NCBI GenBank assembly: GCA_963771835.1 | Contig: CAVYVA010000002.1 | Location: 1,116,001-1,180,000, forward strand | Source: CAVQCJ01 sp963771835 | GTDB lineage: Bacteria > Actinomycetota > Actinomycetes > Prado026 | Direction of reading: 5' to 3' | Length of the DNA: 64,000 nt | Shown here: in pieces, positions 26,546-35,292 of the stretch | How the letters are laid out: each line of letters starts with the position of its first letter | Position numbering within the stretch: the stretch's first letter is position 1 | Program-made: the position numbers and the translations under genes | The notes under the pieces: generated by a model | What the model saw: the letters and a program-made list of their open reading frames with translations, nothing else | What the model was told of the DNA's origin: nothing | The model's database searches: none

Positions 26546-28063
26546 TCAGAACCACTTTCCGTACAGGAGCTCCTGCGGGGTGACCACGCGCCCCTGCGGC
26601 GCTTCGCCCTGGAACTGCGCACCCATCGCCTTCGCCCAGCCGACCCCGCGGTCGAGCAGCTCGCGCTCGTCGCTCTGCATGCGGTCGCGCGTGACGAGGA
26701 TGCCCAGGTCCGCCCCTGGGTACCGGTACTCGCCGGCACCGTGGACGCGCAGGTAGAACGCCTCGTTGTGGCCGCCGACGTTGTGCCAGTCGGTCTCCTC
26801 GCGGATGAACCGCACCGAGCCGTCGTCGGCCAGCCGCCACAGCCCGCTGGACGGCGCCTGCGTGATGAGCTCGACCTCGTCGGTCACCTGCTTGAGGACC
26901 AGCTGCGTCCAGCGGTCGAAGTCCTGCCAGCGCATCTGCACGTCGTCGAGGTCGAGCTCCCAGTCGACGCCCGAGAACTCCAGGAGGTGGAACAGGAACA
27001 GCGGCACCCCGCCGTACCGCGACGTGATCAGGTTCGTCAGGGGGGACGCGCCGGAGATGCGCGGGTTGATCTCGCCGAGGTAGACGGTGCCGTCGTCGGT
27101 GTCGAGCAGGAAGTCCAGGCAGAACACGCCGTGGTAGCCCTCGCGGTACAGCCGGTCGCCCAGCCGCTGCGCCATCCGGCGGATCCGCTTGCGCGCCGCC
27201 GCGTCGAACACCCCGGGGTACGCGTCGTTGCCGCACCAACCACCGCGGTACGGGGTGAGCTCGGAGAAACCGGTGATGTCGGTCTGGATCGGTCCGACCA
27301 GCGTGCCGTGCCGGGTGGCCACCGCCTCCACCGTGCCCGGGAAGTGGTTGATCCGGCGCATCACCTTGAGCTCTTCGCCGACCAGCTCGTCCGCGCAGTC
27401 GTCCCAGTCGCCCTCGCTCGCGACGAAGAACGTCGTGCGGCCGGAGTCACCGTACGGTGTCTGCACCACCAGGTCGGTGCCGAGCTTGGACCGCTTGGCC
27501 AGCTTGCGCAGCTCTTTGTAGGTGCTCGCCCGGCCGAGCACGTTCGGGACACTGGCGACGCCGGCCTCGTTGCCGAGCTGGGTGGTGACGATCTTCGAGT
27601 CGATGCGCTGGCGGAGCTCGCGCGGCGGCAGGGCGATCTCCAGCCCCAGCTCGTGGGCCAGCTGCTCGGTCTCCTCGTCGAACATGACGAACAGGACCTG
27701 ACCGGGCCCGTTCGCCTTGACGTGGTCGATGACCTCCTTGTTCCCCAGCAGGTAGGAGTTCACCGACTCGAACGTCTCGAAGTCGCGAGGACCGGCATGG
27801 GTCGGCGAGAACGAGCGCGCGTGCGCCCCGTCGAAGCTGTCGAAGTACGTCACGTACTCGAAGCCGCTCACCCACTCGTCGATGCCCAGCAGGTTGTACG
27901 GCGTCGGGGAGACGAAGTAGATCGGCTTGGTGTTCTGCCGGAAGTACCGGTAGACGTCGGAGAGGCTGCGCAGCACGGGTTGCCGGGCCGCTTCTTCCCG
28001 GCGGCCCCGGGCGCCCTTGCGGCGGCCCCGCTCGCCCTTCCGGGCCCGGTCGCGCTCAGCCAT
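26546..28063 (-). CDS. ATP-grasp ligase-like protein (biotin-carboxylase-type fold)
   Basis: The 505-residue protein begins with about 30 Lys/Arg/Glu/Gly residues. An N-terminal domain starting TKPIYFVSPTPYNLLGIDEW follows, and then an ATP-grasp domain. Visible features are the ATP-binding strand DLVVQTPYGDSGRTTFF, the acidic EINPRISGASPLTNLI motif that holds magnesium, and GVFCLDFLLDT just before it. ATP-grasp enzymes activate a carboxylate for ligation to an amine or similar group; the substrates are unknown here. It lies 72 bp after the C45 Ntn-hydrolase gene on the same strand, a pairing that suggests one makes and the other processes an amide. It is not a biotin carboxylase in the strict sense, because the family's partner domains are missing. 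Confidence 0.82.
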   Translation of the reverse strand: MAERDRARKGERGRRKGARGRREEAARQPVLRSLSDVYRYFRQNTKPIYFVSPTPYNLLGIDEWVSGFEYVTYFDSFDGAHARSFSPTHAGPRDFETFESVNSYLLGNKEVIDHVKANGPGQVLFVMFDEETEQLAHELGLEIALPPRELRQRIDSKIVTTQLGNEAGVASVPNVLGRASTYKELRKLAKRSKLGTDLVVQTPYGDSGRTTFFVASEGDWDDCADELVGEELKVMRRINHFPGTVEAVATRHGTLVGPIQTDITGFSELTPYRGGWCGNDAYPGVFDAAARKRIRRMAQRLGDRLYREGYHGVFCLDFLLDTDDGTVYLGEINPRISGASPLTNLITSRYGGVPLFLFHLLEFSGVDWELDLDDVQMRWQDFDRWTQLVLKQVTDEVELITQAPSSGLWRLADDGSVRFIREETDWHNVGGHNEAFYLRVHGAGEYRYPGADLGILVTRDRMQSDERELLDRGVGWAKAMGAQFQGEAPQGRVVTPQELLYGKWF

Positions 28064-28106
28064 GGTGGCCGGACTGTACCGCCGCGCCGACCGCCCCGGG
28101 GAGGGA

Positions 28107-28146
28107 TCAGGCGATCACAGGTTCAGGCGATCAGCTCAGGCGATCA
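28107..28146. repeat. Three direct copies of TCAGGCGATCA overlapping the C45 stop codon
   Basis: The 11-base unit occurs at 28107-28117, 28123-28133 and 28136-28146. Read on the minus strand, the unit is TGATCGCCTGA, and the first copy contains the last codons and stop of the C45 gene. The repeats may be slippage copies of the gene end or a small binding array between this gene and the ATP-grasp gene. Confidence 0.7.
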
Positions 28147-29224
28147 GGACGCCGGGGCGTGCGGCCATCAGCTCGGCCGGATCCGGCGGCGGCGCGTACG
28201 CCGGCGGCGGGACGGCCACCTGCGTGCGTCTTGTCCGCTCCCCCTCGACGAACCCGTCCAGCGACAGCCGCCACGTGTCGTCCGGCCAGAGCAGGTCGAG
28301 GGTCCGGGCGTCGCAGTCGTACGCCGCCGTGTAGACCGTGCCCCACAGCGTGGTCGACGGGTCGCGGTACAGGGGCGGCTGCAGGAAGCGCGCGACCAGC
28401 GAACCGGCGGACAGGCCTGGCTCGGCCATCGCCTCGTGCAGCGCCGCCTCGCGCTGCTCGGTCGCGCAGAACGCGGCGTGCTCGGCCCACTCGGTCGCGC
28501 CCTGCCGGTTGCCCGCGGTCAGGCCGTCGGCCAGCGTCATCGGCCGGTCCGGCGAGACCATCGCGATCGCCGCCGCGCCGGCCCGGTCGACCAGGGCGAC
28601 GTTGTACGCCAGCTGGACCGGGATCCGCCGCAGCGCATCCAGCGCCTCGGGGACGTCTCTCGCGAACTCCAGCAGGTAGCGCACGACCAGCCCGATGCCG
28701 AAGCCCTCGCCGACCACCGGGCGGCCGCCGAACGCGATCGCCACCGACAGGCCGTGGTCGTTCATGCCGTCGACCGCGCCCCAGACGCAGTCGCTCATCG
28801 CGACGACGCGGGTGCCGTTCCACTGCGAGGCGAGCACCGTGGTGTCGCACAGCAGCGGCGGGTAGTCGTAGTTGCGCACGAGGACGTGCTCGGCGCGGTT
28901 CCAGGCGGCCAGCGAGCAGGCCGTGAACAGCGGCGGCGGCGACCAGTGGCTGAGGAACCGGGCCTCGAGGTCCCCGCCCCCCACCGCGTCGACCAGCCGG
29001 TCGTAGGTCCCCACCAGCTCGGGCATGTGCCGCCGCAGCCGGTAGGCCCCGGTCGCGTACGACGCCCGCGCCGCCTCGCCCTCGCGCAGGTACCAGCTTC
29101 GGTACGCGGGCCAGGCTGCCGCGAAGATCTCCGGCACCCGGTGGCTGACGGCCGGCCCGGCGTCGATCGCGCGGAAGGTCACGTCGAGCTCGACCACCTC
29201 CGGCGGCGTCGTCGTCCCGGTCAC
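28136..29224 (-). CDS. C45-family Ntn-hydrolase (autoproteolytic acyltransferase/amidohydrolase)
   Basis: The 362-residue protein fits peptidase family C45, whose founder is acyl-CoA:6-aminopenicillanic acid acyltransferase. The expected nucleophile is Cys103 in LFTACSLAAWNR, followed by the hallmark VLVRNYDYPP strand and a GMNDHGLSVAIAFGG loop. Such proteins cleave themselves before the Cys and then hydrolyse or transfer acyl groups on amides. It is the first gene of a leftward unit with the ATP-grasp protein and is divergent from an amidase across 142 bp. The native substrate is unknown. Confidence 0.85.
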   Translation of the reverse strand: MTGTTTPPEVVELDVTFRAIDAGPAVSHRVPEIFAAAWPAYRSWYLREGEAARASYATGAYRLRRHMPELVGTYDRLVDAVGGGDLEARFLSHWSPPPLFTACSLAAWNRAEHVLVRNYDYPPLLCDTTVLASQWNGTRVVAMSDCVWGAVDGMNDHGLSVAIAFGGRPVVGEGFGIGLVVRYLLEFARDVPEALDALRRIPVQLAYNVALVDRAGAAAIAMVSPDRPMTLADGLTAGNRQGATEWAEHAAFCATEQREAALHEAMAEPGLSAGSLVARFLQPPLYRDPSTTLWGTVYTAAYDCDARTLDLLWPDDTWRLSLDGFVEGERTRRTQVAVPPPAYAPPPDPAELMAARPGVLIA

Positions 29225-29366
29225 GCTTCATCACCTCACGGGGAACGGCCCGGACAGCGTCGCGGAGCCGTTGAAAGAGTATGCAGGTCGGTGTCCCCCG
29301 TTCTCGGCTGTGCGACGCACCGCCTTGACCGGGCGTCGACGTGTGATCGGTCACGCCGCGGCTAGC

Positions 29367-30818
29367 ATGCCGACCGTGGACCTGGACGAGTACGCCCGGC
29401 ACGACGCCACCGCACTCGCCGAACTGGTGGCCCGCAAGGAGATCAGCCCGCGTGAGCTCGCGGCCTGCGTGCTGGCCGGGGTGGAGCGGGTCGACCCCAC
29501 CCTGAACGCCGTGGTCGAGGTGTACGCCGAGCGCGCCCACGCCCTCGACGACACCGTCCCGCCCGGACCGTTCGGCGGCGTCCCCACCATGCTCAAGGAC
29601 CTCTTCCACGGCGAGGCGGGCTCGGTCTGCGAGAACGGGAGCCGGCTGGCCGCCGGGTGGGTCACCCCGGCGGACAGCGAGCTGACCGCCCGGATCCGCG
29701 CGTCCGGCCTGGTCAACCTCGGCCGCACCACGACGTCGGAGTTCGGGATCATGGGCACCACCGAGACGCTGGCCGCCGGCCGGACCTGCTCGCCGTGGAG
29801 CGCGGGGCACATGGCCGGCGGGTCGAGCGGGGGCGCCGCCGCGGTCGTCGGCGCGGGCATCGTCCCGGTCGCGTCCGCCAGCGACGGCGGCGGCTCGATC
29901 CGGATCCCGGCGTCCTCGTGCGGGACGGTCGGGCTCAAGCCGTCCCGCGGCCGGGTGACGTGGGGGCCGCAGATCGCCGAGGCCCTGTTCGGATGGGCCG
30001 TGCACTTCATGGTCACCCGGAGCGTCCGCGACACCGCCGGCCTGCTCGACTGCCTGGCCGGGCCCGCACCGGGGGACCCGTTCGTGATCGCTCCCCCGGA
30101 GCGGCCGTTCCGGTCGGAGGTCGGCGCCCCGGTGGGCCGGCTGCGGGTGGCCTGGTGCTCGGAGCCGTGGTCCGGGGACGCGGTGGACCCGCAGGTCGCC
30201 GCGGCCACGACGGCCACCGCCGAGCTGCTCGGCGAGCTCGGTCACGAGGTGGCGGCGGTGCACCCCGCGTTCGCGTGGGAGCCGTTCCTGCAGGCGATGA
30301 CCGACGTGTGGGCCGCCGACGCGGCGCACACGGTGGACAGCTTCGCCGCGACCACCGGACGCGAGCCGGGGCCGGACACCCTCGAGGGCGCGACGCTCGC
30401 GGCGGTCGAGTACGGGCGGACCGTGACCGGCAGCCGGATCGCCGACGGGCTGGAGCAGGCGAACGCGCTGGCCCGGCGGATGGGCACGTTCTTCCGCGAG
30501 TACGACGTGCTGCTGACCCCGACGCTCGGCCGGTTGCCGGCGCCGCTCGGCATGTACGACCCGACCGCGCCGACGCCGCTGCGCGACATCTTCGCGACCT
30601 GGGCACCGCTGGAGTCGTTCCTGCCGATGTTCAACGCGACCGGCCAGCCGGCGATCAGCCTGCCGCTGCACCAGAGCACGGAGGGCCTGCCGATCGGGAT
30701 GCAGCTGGTCGGTGCCAGCGGTGCCGAGTCGCTGCTGATCCGACTGGCCGCGCAGCTCGAGGAGGCCCTGCCCTGGTCCGGGCGGCGGCCGCCGCTGCAC
30801 GTCGCGAACCCCGGGTAG
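29367..30818 (+). CDS. Amidase-signature family hydrolase
   Basis: The 483-residue enzyme has the Ser-cisSer-Lys triad. Lys77 is in MLKDLFHGEAG, the cis-Ser is in MAGGSSGGAAA near residue 153 and nucleophile Ser177 is in DGGGSIRIPAS. The family hydrolyses amides and related C-N bonds. The ATG at 29367 begins right after a short leader; longer in-frame sequence upstream lacks family resemblance. The kinase gene begins five bases downstream. Its divergent position next to the C45/ATP-grasp pair suggests a shared amide-containing compound. Confidence 0.93.
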   Translation: MPTVDLDEYARHDATALAELVARKEISPRELAACVLAGVERVDPTLNAVVEVYAERAHALDDTVPPGPFGGVPTMLKDLFHGEAGSVCENGSRLAAGWVTPADSELTARIRASGLVNLGRTTTSEFGIMGTTETLAAGRTCSPWSAGHMAGGSSGGAAAVVGAGIVPVASASDGGGSIRIPASSCGTVGLKPSRGRVTWGPQIAEALFGWAVHFMVTRSVRDTAGLLDCLAGPAPGDPFVIAPPERPFRSEVGAPVGRLRVAWCSEPWSGDAVDPQVAAATTATAELLGELGHEVAAVHPAFAWEPFLQAMTDVWAADAAHTVDSFAATTGREPGPDTLEGATLAAVEYGRTVTGSRIADGLEQANALARRMGTFFREYDVLLTPTLGRLPAPLGMYDPTAPTPLRDIFATWAPLESFLPMFNATGQPAISLPLHQSTEGLPIGMQLVGASGAESLLIRLAAQLEEALPWSGRRPPLHVANPG

Positions 30819-30822
30819 GACC

Positions 30823-32134
30823 GTGCCCGGCACCCGCCGCGTCACGCTCGTCCTGTGCACGCTCGAGTCCGGCGTGCTGGGCGCGCTGCCACCGTTCGAC
30901 GTCCCGATGCCGTGGTGGTCCGATGCGGCGGGTGTGGTCGCGGCGGCGCGGGCGGCGTACGGGGTCGAGGTGGTCGTGCTGCGGGTGCTGTCGCTGCCCG
31001 GCGGGTCGGTGCCGGGCGGCGGGCCGGTCGCGTACCTCGCGCAGGTGGAGCGCGCGCCGGACGTGCCGCTGGCCCCGTGGCCGGGCGACCCGCTCGGCGA
31101 CGAACCGCTGCGGGCGTCGTACGCCCGGCCCGGCGGGCCGCAGGCCGACGTCGCCTGGGCACGGGAGGTGCTCGCCCGGCGCGGGGTCGCGGTGACCGCG
31201 CCGGCCGAGCAGGTCAGGACCTGGAATCTGTCCAGCATCTGGCGGCTGCCGACCGCGGCCGGGCCGGCCTGGCTGAAGGTCGTGCCGCCGTTCTTCGCGC
31301 ACGAGGGCGCGCTGCTCGCGCGGCTCGACCCGTCGGTGGTGCCGGAGCTGCTCGGCCGCTCGGGCGGCCGCATGCTGCTCGCCGACATCGCCGGCACCGA
31401 CCGGTACGAAGCCGGCGGTGCCGAGCTGGAGTCGATGGTCGACCTGCTGGTCGGGGTGCAGCGCACGTGGGGCGGCCGCGCCGACGAGCTGCTCGGGATC
31501 GGCGTCCCGGACTGGCGGGTCGACGCGTTCGTGCCTCGCGCAGCAGGCGTTGCTCGACCGTGCGAGGTCCGGCGCCGCCGGGCCGTTGACCGACGACGAG
31601 ATCCGGCGGCTGGACGTGCTGGTCGGCTCGTTGCCGCAGCGGTACGCGGCGCTCGCGGACTGCGGGATCCCGGACGGGTTGTTCCACGGGGACTTCCACC
31701 CCGGCAACGTGCGCGGCACCCCGCCGGACCTGCGGGTGCTGGACTGGGGCGACGCCGGGGTCGGGCACCCGCTGCTCGACCAGGCGGCGTTCTGCGAGCG
31801 GCTCGCCGACGCGGACCGCGCCCGGGTGCTCCGCCGGTGGGAGCGGCTGTGGGCGGCCGCGGTCCCCGGCTGCGAGCCGGCGCGCGCCGCCAGGCTGCTG
31901 CAGCCGCTGTCCGCGCTGCGGGGCGCGGTGGTCTACCAGCACTTCCTGGACTCGATCGAGCCGGACGAGCGGCCGTACCACGCCACCGACCCGTACACCT
32001 GGCTGCAGCACGCCGCCGTGCTGGCTGCAGCATCGGGCCAGCCGGACCGACCGGACCGACCGGGCCGCCGGACTAGCCGGCGAGCGGGCGCAGGTCCGGC
32101 GCGGGGACGAGGTCGACCGACCCTTCCCGCATGA
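30823..32134 (+). pseudogene. APH-type kinase with an extra N-terminal domain (single frameshift near 31533)
   Basis: The first frame (30823 to about 31533) gives a roughly 120-residue N-terminal domain and the kinase N-lobe. The second continues LAQQALLDRARSGAAG and contains the phosphotransfer motif LFHGDFHPGN and the metal-binding VLDWGDAGVG. One extra base in 31531-31536 (GTGCCTCGC) accounts for the break. With it corrected, the protein is about 430 residues and belongs to the aminoglycoside/homoserine phosphotransferase superfamily. The N-terminal domain (VTLVLCTLESGVLGALPPFD) is not part of the kinase fold. The 3' end overlaps a minus-strand frame. Substrate unknown. Confidence 0.75.
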
Positions 32135-32409
32135 CCCAGCGGGCCGGCGCAGCCCGCGCCGCCGGCCAGGTCGAGGACCCCGCACGAGCGCGGGGCGGCC
32201 GACCCGAGCGCCTTGAAGAACGGGAGCAGGCCCGCCGTCCGGCCGGGCGGCACGTCCTCGATCCAGACGTGCCAACGACCGTCGGACTCGGCGAGCATCG
32301 CCGGGAACCCGGCGTCCCGGGCCGCGTCGACCAGACCCGCGACCCGCGCGAGGGTGCGCCTGCGGAGCCCGGGCCGCTGCCCACCTCGGGACGGCCGTCC
32401 GCAGGGCAC
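32073..32409 (-). pseudogene. Hypothetical protein, reading frame broken
   Basis: A minus-strand frame from about 32409 encodes RTLARVAGLVDAARDAGFPA, then a GRWHVWIEDVPPGRTAGLL stretch and ALGSAAPRSCGVLDLAGGAG. The likely continuation WVMREGSVDLVPAPDLRPLAG lies in a neighbouring frame ending at 32073, so a one-base shift near 32150-32165 is suspected. I do not recognise a family. The two frames together give about 110 residues. Its end overlaps the tail of the kinase gene. Confidence 0.35.
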
Positions 32410-32697
32410 GAACCACCTCGACCCAACCGCTGGAGCGGTTCATGCCCCCAACGATGAGCGGTCGAGTCGAGACGGCGGTGAACGAGGGCAGTCGCGACGG
32501 CGTACCCGAGGTGAACCTTGGTGCCGACGCCAGCCAACGCGCTGGCGGCGCTGTGGGCTGGTGTGTCCTAGCCCACAGCCGGTACGGGCCAGATGTCGCC
32601 GACCGGAAACGTTCCGTCAACATCGGCAGGCGATGATTCCTGCAGCCGGTCACCCTGACCGGCATCCGCAGGCATCGCCCCACACGGAGAGACGAAC

Positions 32698-32862
32698 ATG
32701 CTGGCCACGCTCATCGCATGGACCAAGGTCCGTCCCGGCAGCACCGACCCGAAGGACTCGTCGGACGCGATCACGACCGAGTGGGAGCACGCGCGCGCAC
32801 ACGCGACGACTCCCGCCGAGCTCGCCGAGATCGACGCGATCTTCGGCCGGCACGCCGCCTAG
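32698..32862 (+). CDS. Small hypothetical protein, 54 residues
   Basis: A 54-residue frame, MLATLIAWTKVRPGSTDPKD and onwards, ends in a helical AELAEIDAIFGRHAA segment. GGAGAGA lies eight bases before the ATG, which supports real translation. It overlaps the stop of the convergent acetyltransferase gene by four bases. No known family was recognised. The 290 bp upstream (32410-32697) hold no other gene I can support. Confidence 0.55.
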   Translation: MLATLIAWTKVRPGSTDPKDSSDAITTEWEHARAHATTPAELAEIDAIFGRHAA

Positions 32863-33404
32863 CCCCGACCCTCCTGCCCCGCCTGCGCTTCGAGCCGCCG
32901 CTCCATGAAGCGCAGGTGGGGCATGACCTCGGCGGGGTAGTCGTGGTACGGCGGGCACGCGCGGAAACCCAGCGACTCGTACATCGTGAGCGCCTCGGCG
33001 TTCTGGTTGCCGGTGTCCAGCCGCATCAGTGCGTACCCGTCGGCGGTGGCCGCGGCGATGACGGCGCGGCACAGCGCCCGACCGGTCCCGTGACCCTGGT
33101 AGCGGTCCGGGACGAACAGCCGCTTCATCTCGCACGACCCGTCGTGCAGGTCGCGGTACGCGACGCCCCCGATCACGTGACCGTCCCGCACCGCCAGGAG
33201 CGTCCGACCGCCGGGTGGCCCGTACATCTCGCGTAGCGAGTCGAGCTCGGCGTCCAGCGCCTGGTGGCCACCCACCGCGTCGACGAACCCGGGAATGTCG
33301 ACGTAGCGCTCCTGCAGCCAGTCCCAGTAGTCACCGATCAGCCCGCGGAAGGCCGCATAGTCGTCGTCCGTGGTCGCGACGACGATCGACTCGTCGGAGG
33401 TCAG
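32859..33404 (-). CDS. GNAT-family acetyltransferase, probable CTG start
   Basis: The roughly 181-residue N-acetyltransferase shows motif A in KRLFVPDRYQGHGTGRALCR and motif B in MRLDTGNQNAEALTMYESLGF. These are strong GNAT signatures; the acceptor is unknown. No ATG, GTG or TTG suits the N-terminus. The CTG at 33404 has GGGAG six bases upstream and overlaps the stop of the upstream gene as CTGA, exactly like an ATGA coupling site, so it is the most likely start. The two genes form one transcription unit. Confidence 0.83.
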   Translation of the reverse strand: MTSDESIVVATTDDDYAAFRGLIGDYWDWLQERYVDIPGFVDAVGGHQALDAELDSLREMYGPPGGRTLLAVRDGHVIGGVAYRDLHDGSCEMKRLFVPDRYQGHGTGRALCRAVIAAATADGYALMRLDTGNQNAEALTMYESLGFRACPPYHDYPAEVMPHLRFMERRLEAQAGQEGRG

Positions 33405-33835
33405 TGCGTCTCCCAGTACTGAGGGTCGGGCTGGATGACGCACAGCTCGTTCCCGTCCGGGTCGGCGAGGATGTGCCACGTCCAGCCGTCCTCGGCCAAC
33501 GGTTCGGGCGTGATCTGTGCGGCCCCGAGCGCAAGCACCCTCGCCACCTCCGCCGTCAGGTCGCGCGACCGCAGGTCGAGGTGCACCCGGTTCTTGGCGT
33601 CCTTCGCCTCGGGAACGCTCTGCAGGAGCAGCTCGACGCCGACGCCGTCGGCCGGGACGAGCGCTTGGTACGTGCCGTCGGCCTCGCCCTCGCGCACGTA
33701 GCCGAGGACCGAGGTCCAGAACTCGGCCGCCTGCTCCAGGTCCGAGCAGTCGAGGACGACCACGAGGTCCCCTCGGCCGCCGCCGTAGCGCTGGGGTCGT
33801 CTCGGCTGCGTCGGCTCGGGGGAGGCATGGGGCAA
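33401..33835 (-). CDS. VOC/glyoxalase-like protein
   Basis: The 144-residue protein of the vicinal-oxygen-chelate superfamily has the paired beta-alpha-beta-beta-beta pattern: LVVVLDCSDLEQAAEFWTSV, then RVHLDLRSRDL and WHILADPDGNELCVI. A metal-binding His/Glu set is partly visible. It may be an isomerase, dioxygenase or binding protein. A TTG at 33835 starts the frame. It precedes and overlaps the acetyltransferase gene. Confidence 0.78.
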   Translation of the reverse strand: MPHASPEPTQPRRPQRYGGGRGDLVVVLDCSDLEQAAEFWTSVLGYVREGEADGTYQALVPADGVGVELLLQSVPEAKDAKNRVHLDLRSRDLTAEVARVLALGAAQITPEPLAEDGWTWHILADPDGNELCVIQPDPQYWETH

Positions 33836-33867
33836 CGCTAGTCCGCCGCGGTCGTAGCATCGGCGTC

Positions 33868-34203
33868 ATGGCGTACGACGAGGCACTGGCCGAGCGCATG
33901 CGCGAGCTGCTGGACGCCGAACCCGGGGTGACCGAGAAGAAGATGTTCGGCGGCCTGGCCTTCCTGGTGGGCGGCAACATGGCCGTGTCGGCCAGCGGCC
34001 AGGGCGGGGCGCTGGTGCGGGTGGACCCGGCCGAGTCGGACCGGATCGTCGACAGCAGCAACGCCGAGGTCGCGGTGATGCAGGGTCGCCCGATGCCGGG
34101 CTGGTTGCGCGTTGCGGACGAGGACCTGCGTACCGAGCGACAGCTCGCCAAGTGGGTCCGGCTTGGCACGGCGTACGCGCGGTCGCTGCCGAGCAAGGGA
34201 TAG
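33868..34203 (+). CDS. TfoX N-terminal domain protein
   Basis: The 111-residue protein MAYDEALAERMRELLDAEPG with KKMFGGLAFLVGGNM fits the TfoX/Sxy N-terminal family. In proteobacteria TfoX promotes competence; small actinobacterial members have no established role. It is divergent from the VOC gene, 32 bp apart. Confidence 0.82.
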   Translation: MAYDEALAERMRELLDAEPGVTEKKMFGGLAFLVGGNMAVSASGQGGALVRVDPAESDRIVDSSNAEVAVMQGRPMPGWLRVADEDLRTERQLAKWVRLGTAYARSLPSKG

Positions 34204-34428
34204 GTCGACCGTCGCACGCGTACGGCTCGGATGAGGGATCATCGGCGCGTGCCATCTCGGGGACGTTCCACGCTGGTGGACGGTCGGACTCGTACCGGGC
34301 GCCAAGGGCGTTCTCGGCGATCGCGAGGACCCCACCGAAGGGCGCCACGTCGCCTATGGAGCCCTGGCCGGTTCTGTGAGACGGTCTGGGGGCATGCAGC
34401 CCTTGGCCCATCGCATCTGGGAGGGCAG

Positions 34429-35088
34429 ATGGTCAAGCGGGTTCTGAAGTCATTGATGGCGTTATCGCTTGTCGCGGCAACGGTTGTCTGGGCGGGCGTG
34501 GGGACGGCCCTTCCGAGCACCGTCCGCTACAGCCACACCTGGTCTCCTCCGCTGAATCTGGCCTCGAATTACCAACCGTGCTGCCCCAGCACGGCGGGGT
34601 TCACCACGCTCCCGTTCACCATGAGCGTGTCCGGCGCGCAAGCGTTCAACCTGGGCGTGCGAATTCAGACGAACTGGGTCGACACCAAGGCGGTCGGGGG
34701 AACCCCGAACATCATCCAGCAGGGCCGGTTCACGAAGCCAACCTTGATCAAGATCTCCATTCACAGCGGCGTCAAACCGGGGGCGCACCATGCGCAGTGC
34801 CTCATCAAAGCCAACGGCGTGACCGTCAACGCCGCAGGCCCCAAGAGCATCGATGTCGCAGACGGCAAGTTGCACTACATCGTGTGCGTGAAGTTCCCGG
34901 ACACGGCCACCGGCACGGACGTCCGGGTGTACGTCGACGGCGTCGCCGGGGCCATCTTCCACACCAGCACCCGGATCGGGAACATCGTGTTCACGAACGA
35001 CGCAGTCGACCTCGGTGGGCAGAGCGCCACAGCCAACAAGGACTCGATCGACGGGCGCTACGGGTACGTCGTCTTCACAGTCGCATAG
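34429..35088 (+). CDS. Secreted protein of the LamG/concanavalin-A-like type
   Basis: The 219-residue protein has a classical signal peptide (MVKRVLKSLMALSLVAATVV, cleavage near ALP) after a GGGAGGG ribosome-binding site. The mature part is rich in beta strands with a KISIHSGVKPGAHHAQCLIK core, and two Cys pairs are possible. The pattern of strands and the ending DSIDGRYGYVVFTVA resemble LamG-like laminin-G/pentraxin folds; that assignment is tentative. Base composition is lower in GC than its neighbours, hinting at acquisition. Confidence 0.72.
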   Translation: MVKRVLKSLMALSLVAATVVWAGVGTALPSTVRYSHTWSPPLNLASNYQPCCPSTAGFTTLPFTMSVSGAQAFNLGVRIQTNWVDTKAVGGTPNIIQQGRFTKPTLIKISIHSGVKPGAHHAQCLIKANGVTVNAAGPKSIDVADGKLHYIVCVKFPDTATGTDVRVYVDGVAGAIFHTSTRIGNIVFTNDAVDLGGQSATANKDSIDGRYGYVVFTVA

Positions 35089-35292
35089 CCTGTGCCAACG
35101 GTTGGCCCGGCATGTCGCCGGGCCAATACGGGCTCTGCCTCTGCCCGGTCCCGCCCCTGCAGAAGCCGCGTACACAATGCCGGATCGGTGTCCGCCAACG
35201 GCACATCGGTGCTACCGAAGGATTAGACCCACAGGCGACAATGACCGCGAACGTTCCTCACGCCTTGGAGCGATACTGGGACCGTGCAACGG

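Noticed and set aside
26507..29365. 952-codon plus-strand frame opposite the ATP-grasp and C45 genes
   Set aside because: No domain signature; antisense to well-supported genes.
28131..32033. 1300-codon minus-strand frame across the amidase and kinase genes
   Set aside because: It is Pro/Arg/Gly-rich shadow sequence; the plus strand holds the amidase and kinase motifs and the C45 protein is in another minus frame.
32043..32070. Short tandem of a nine-base CCGGACCGA unit at the kinase 3' end
   Set aside because: Only about two copies; typical GC-rich low complexity and not enough to call a functional repeat.
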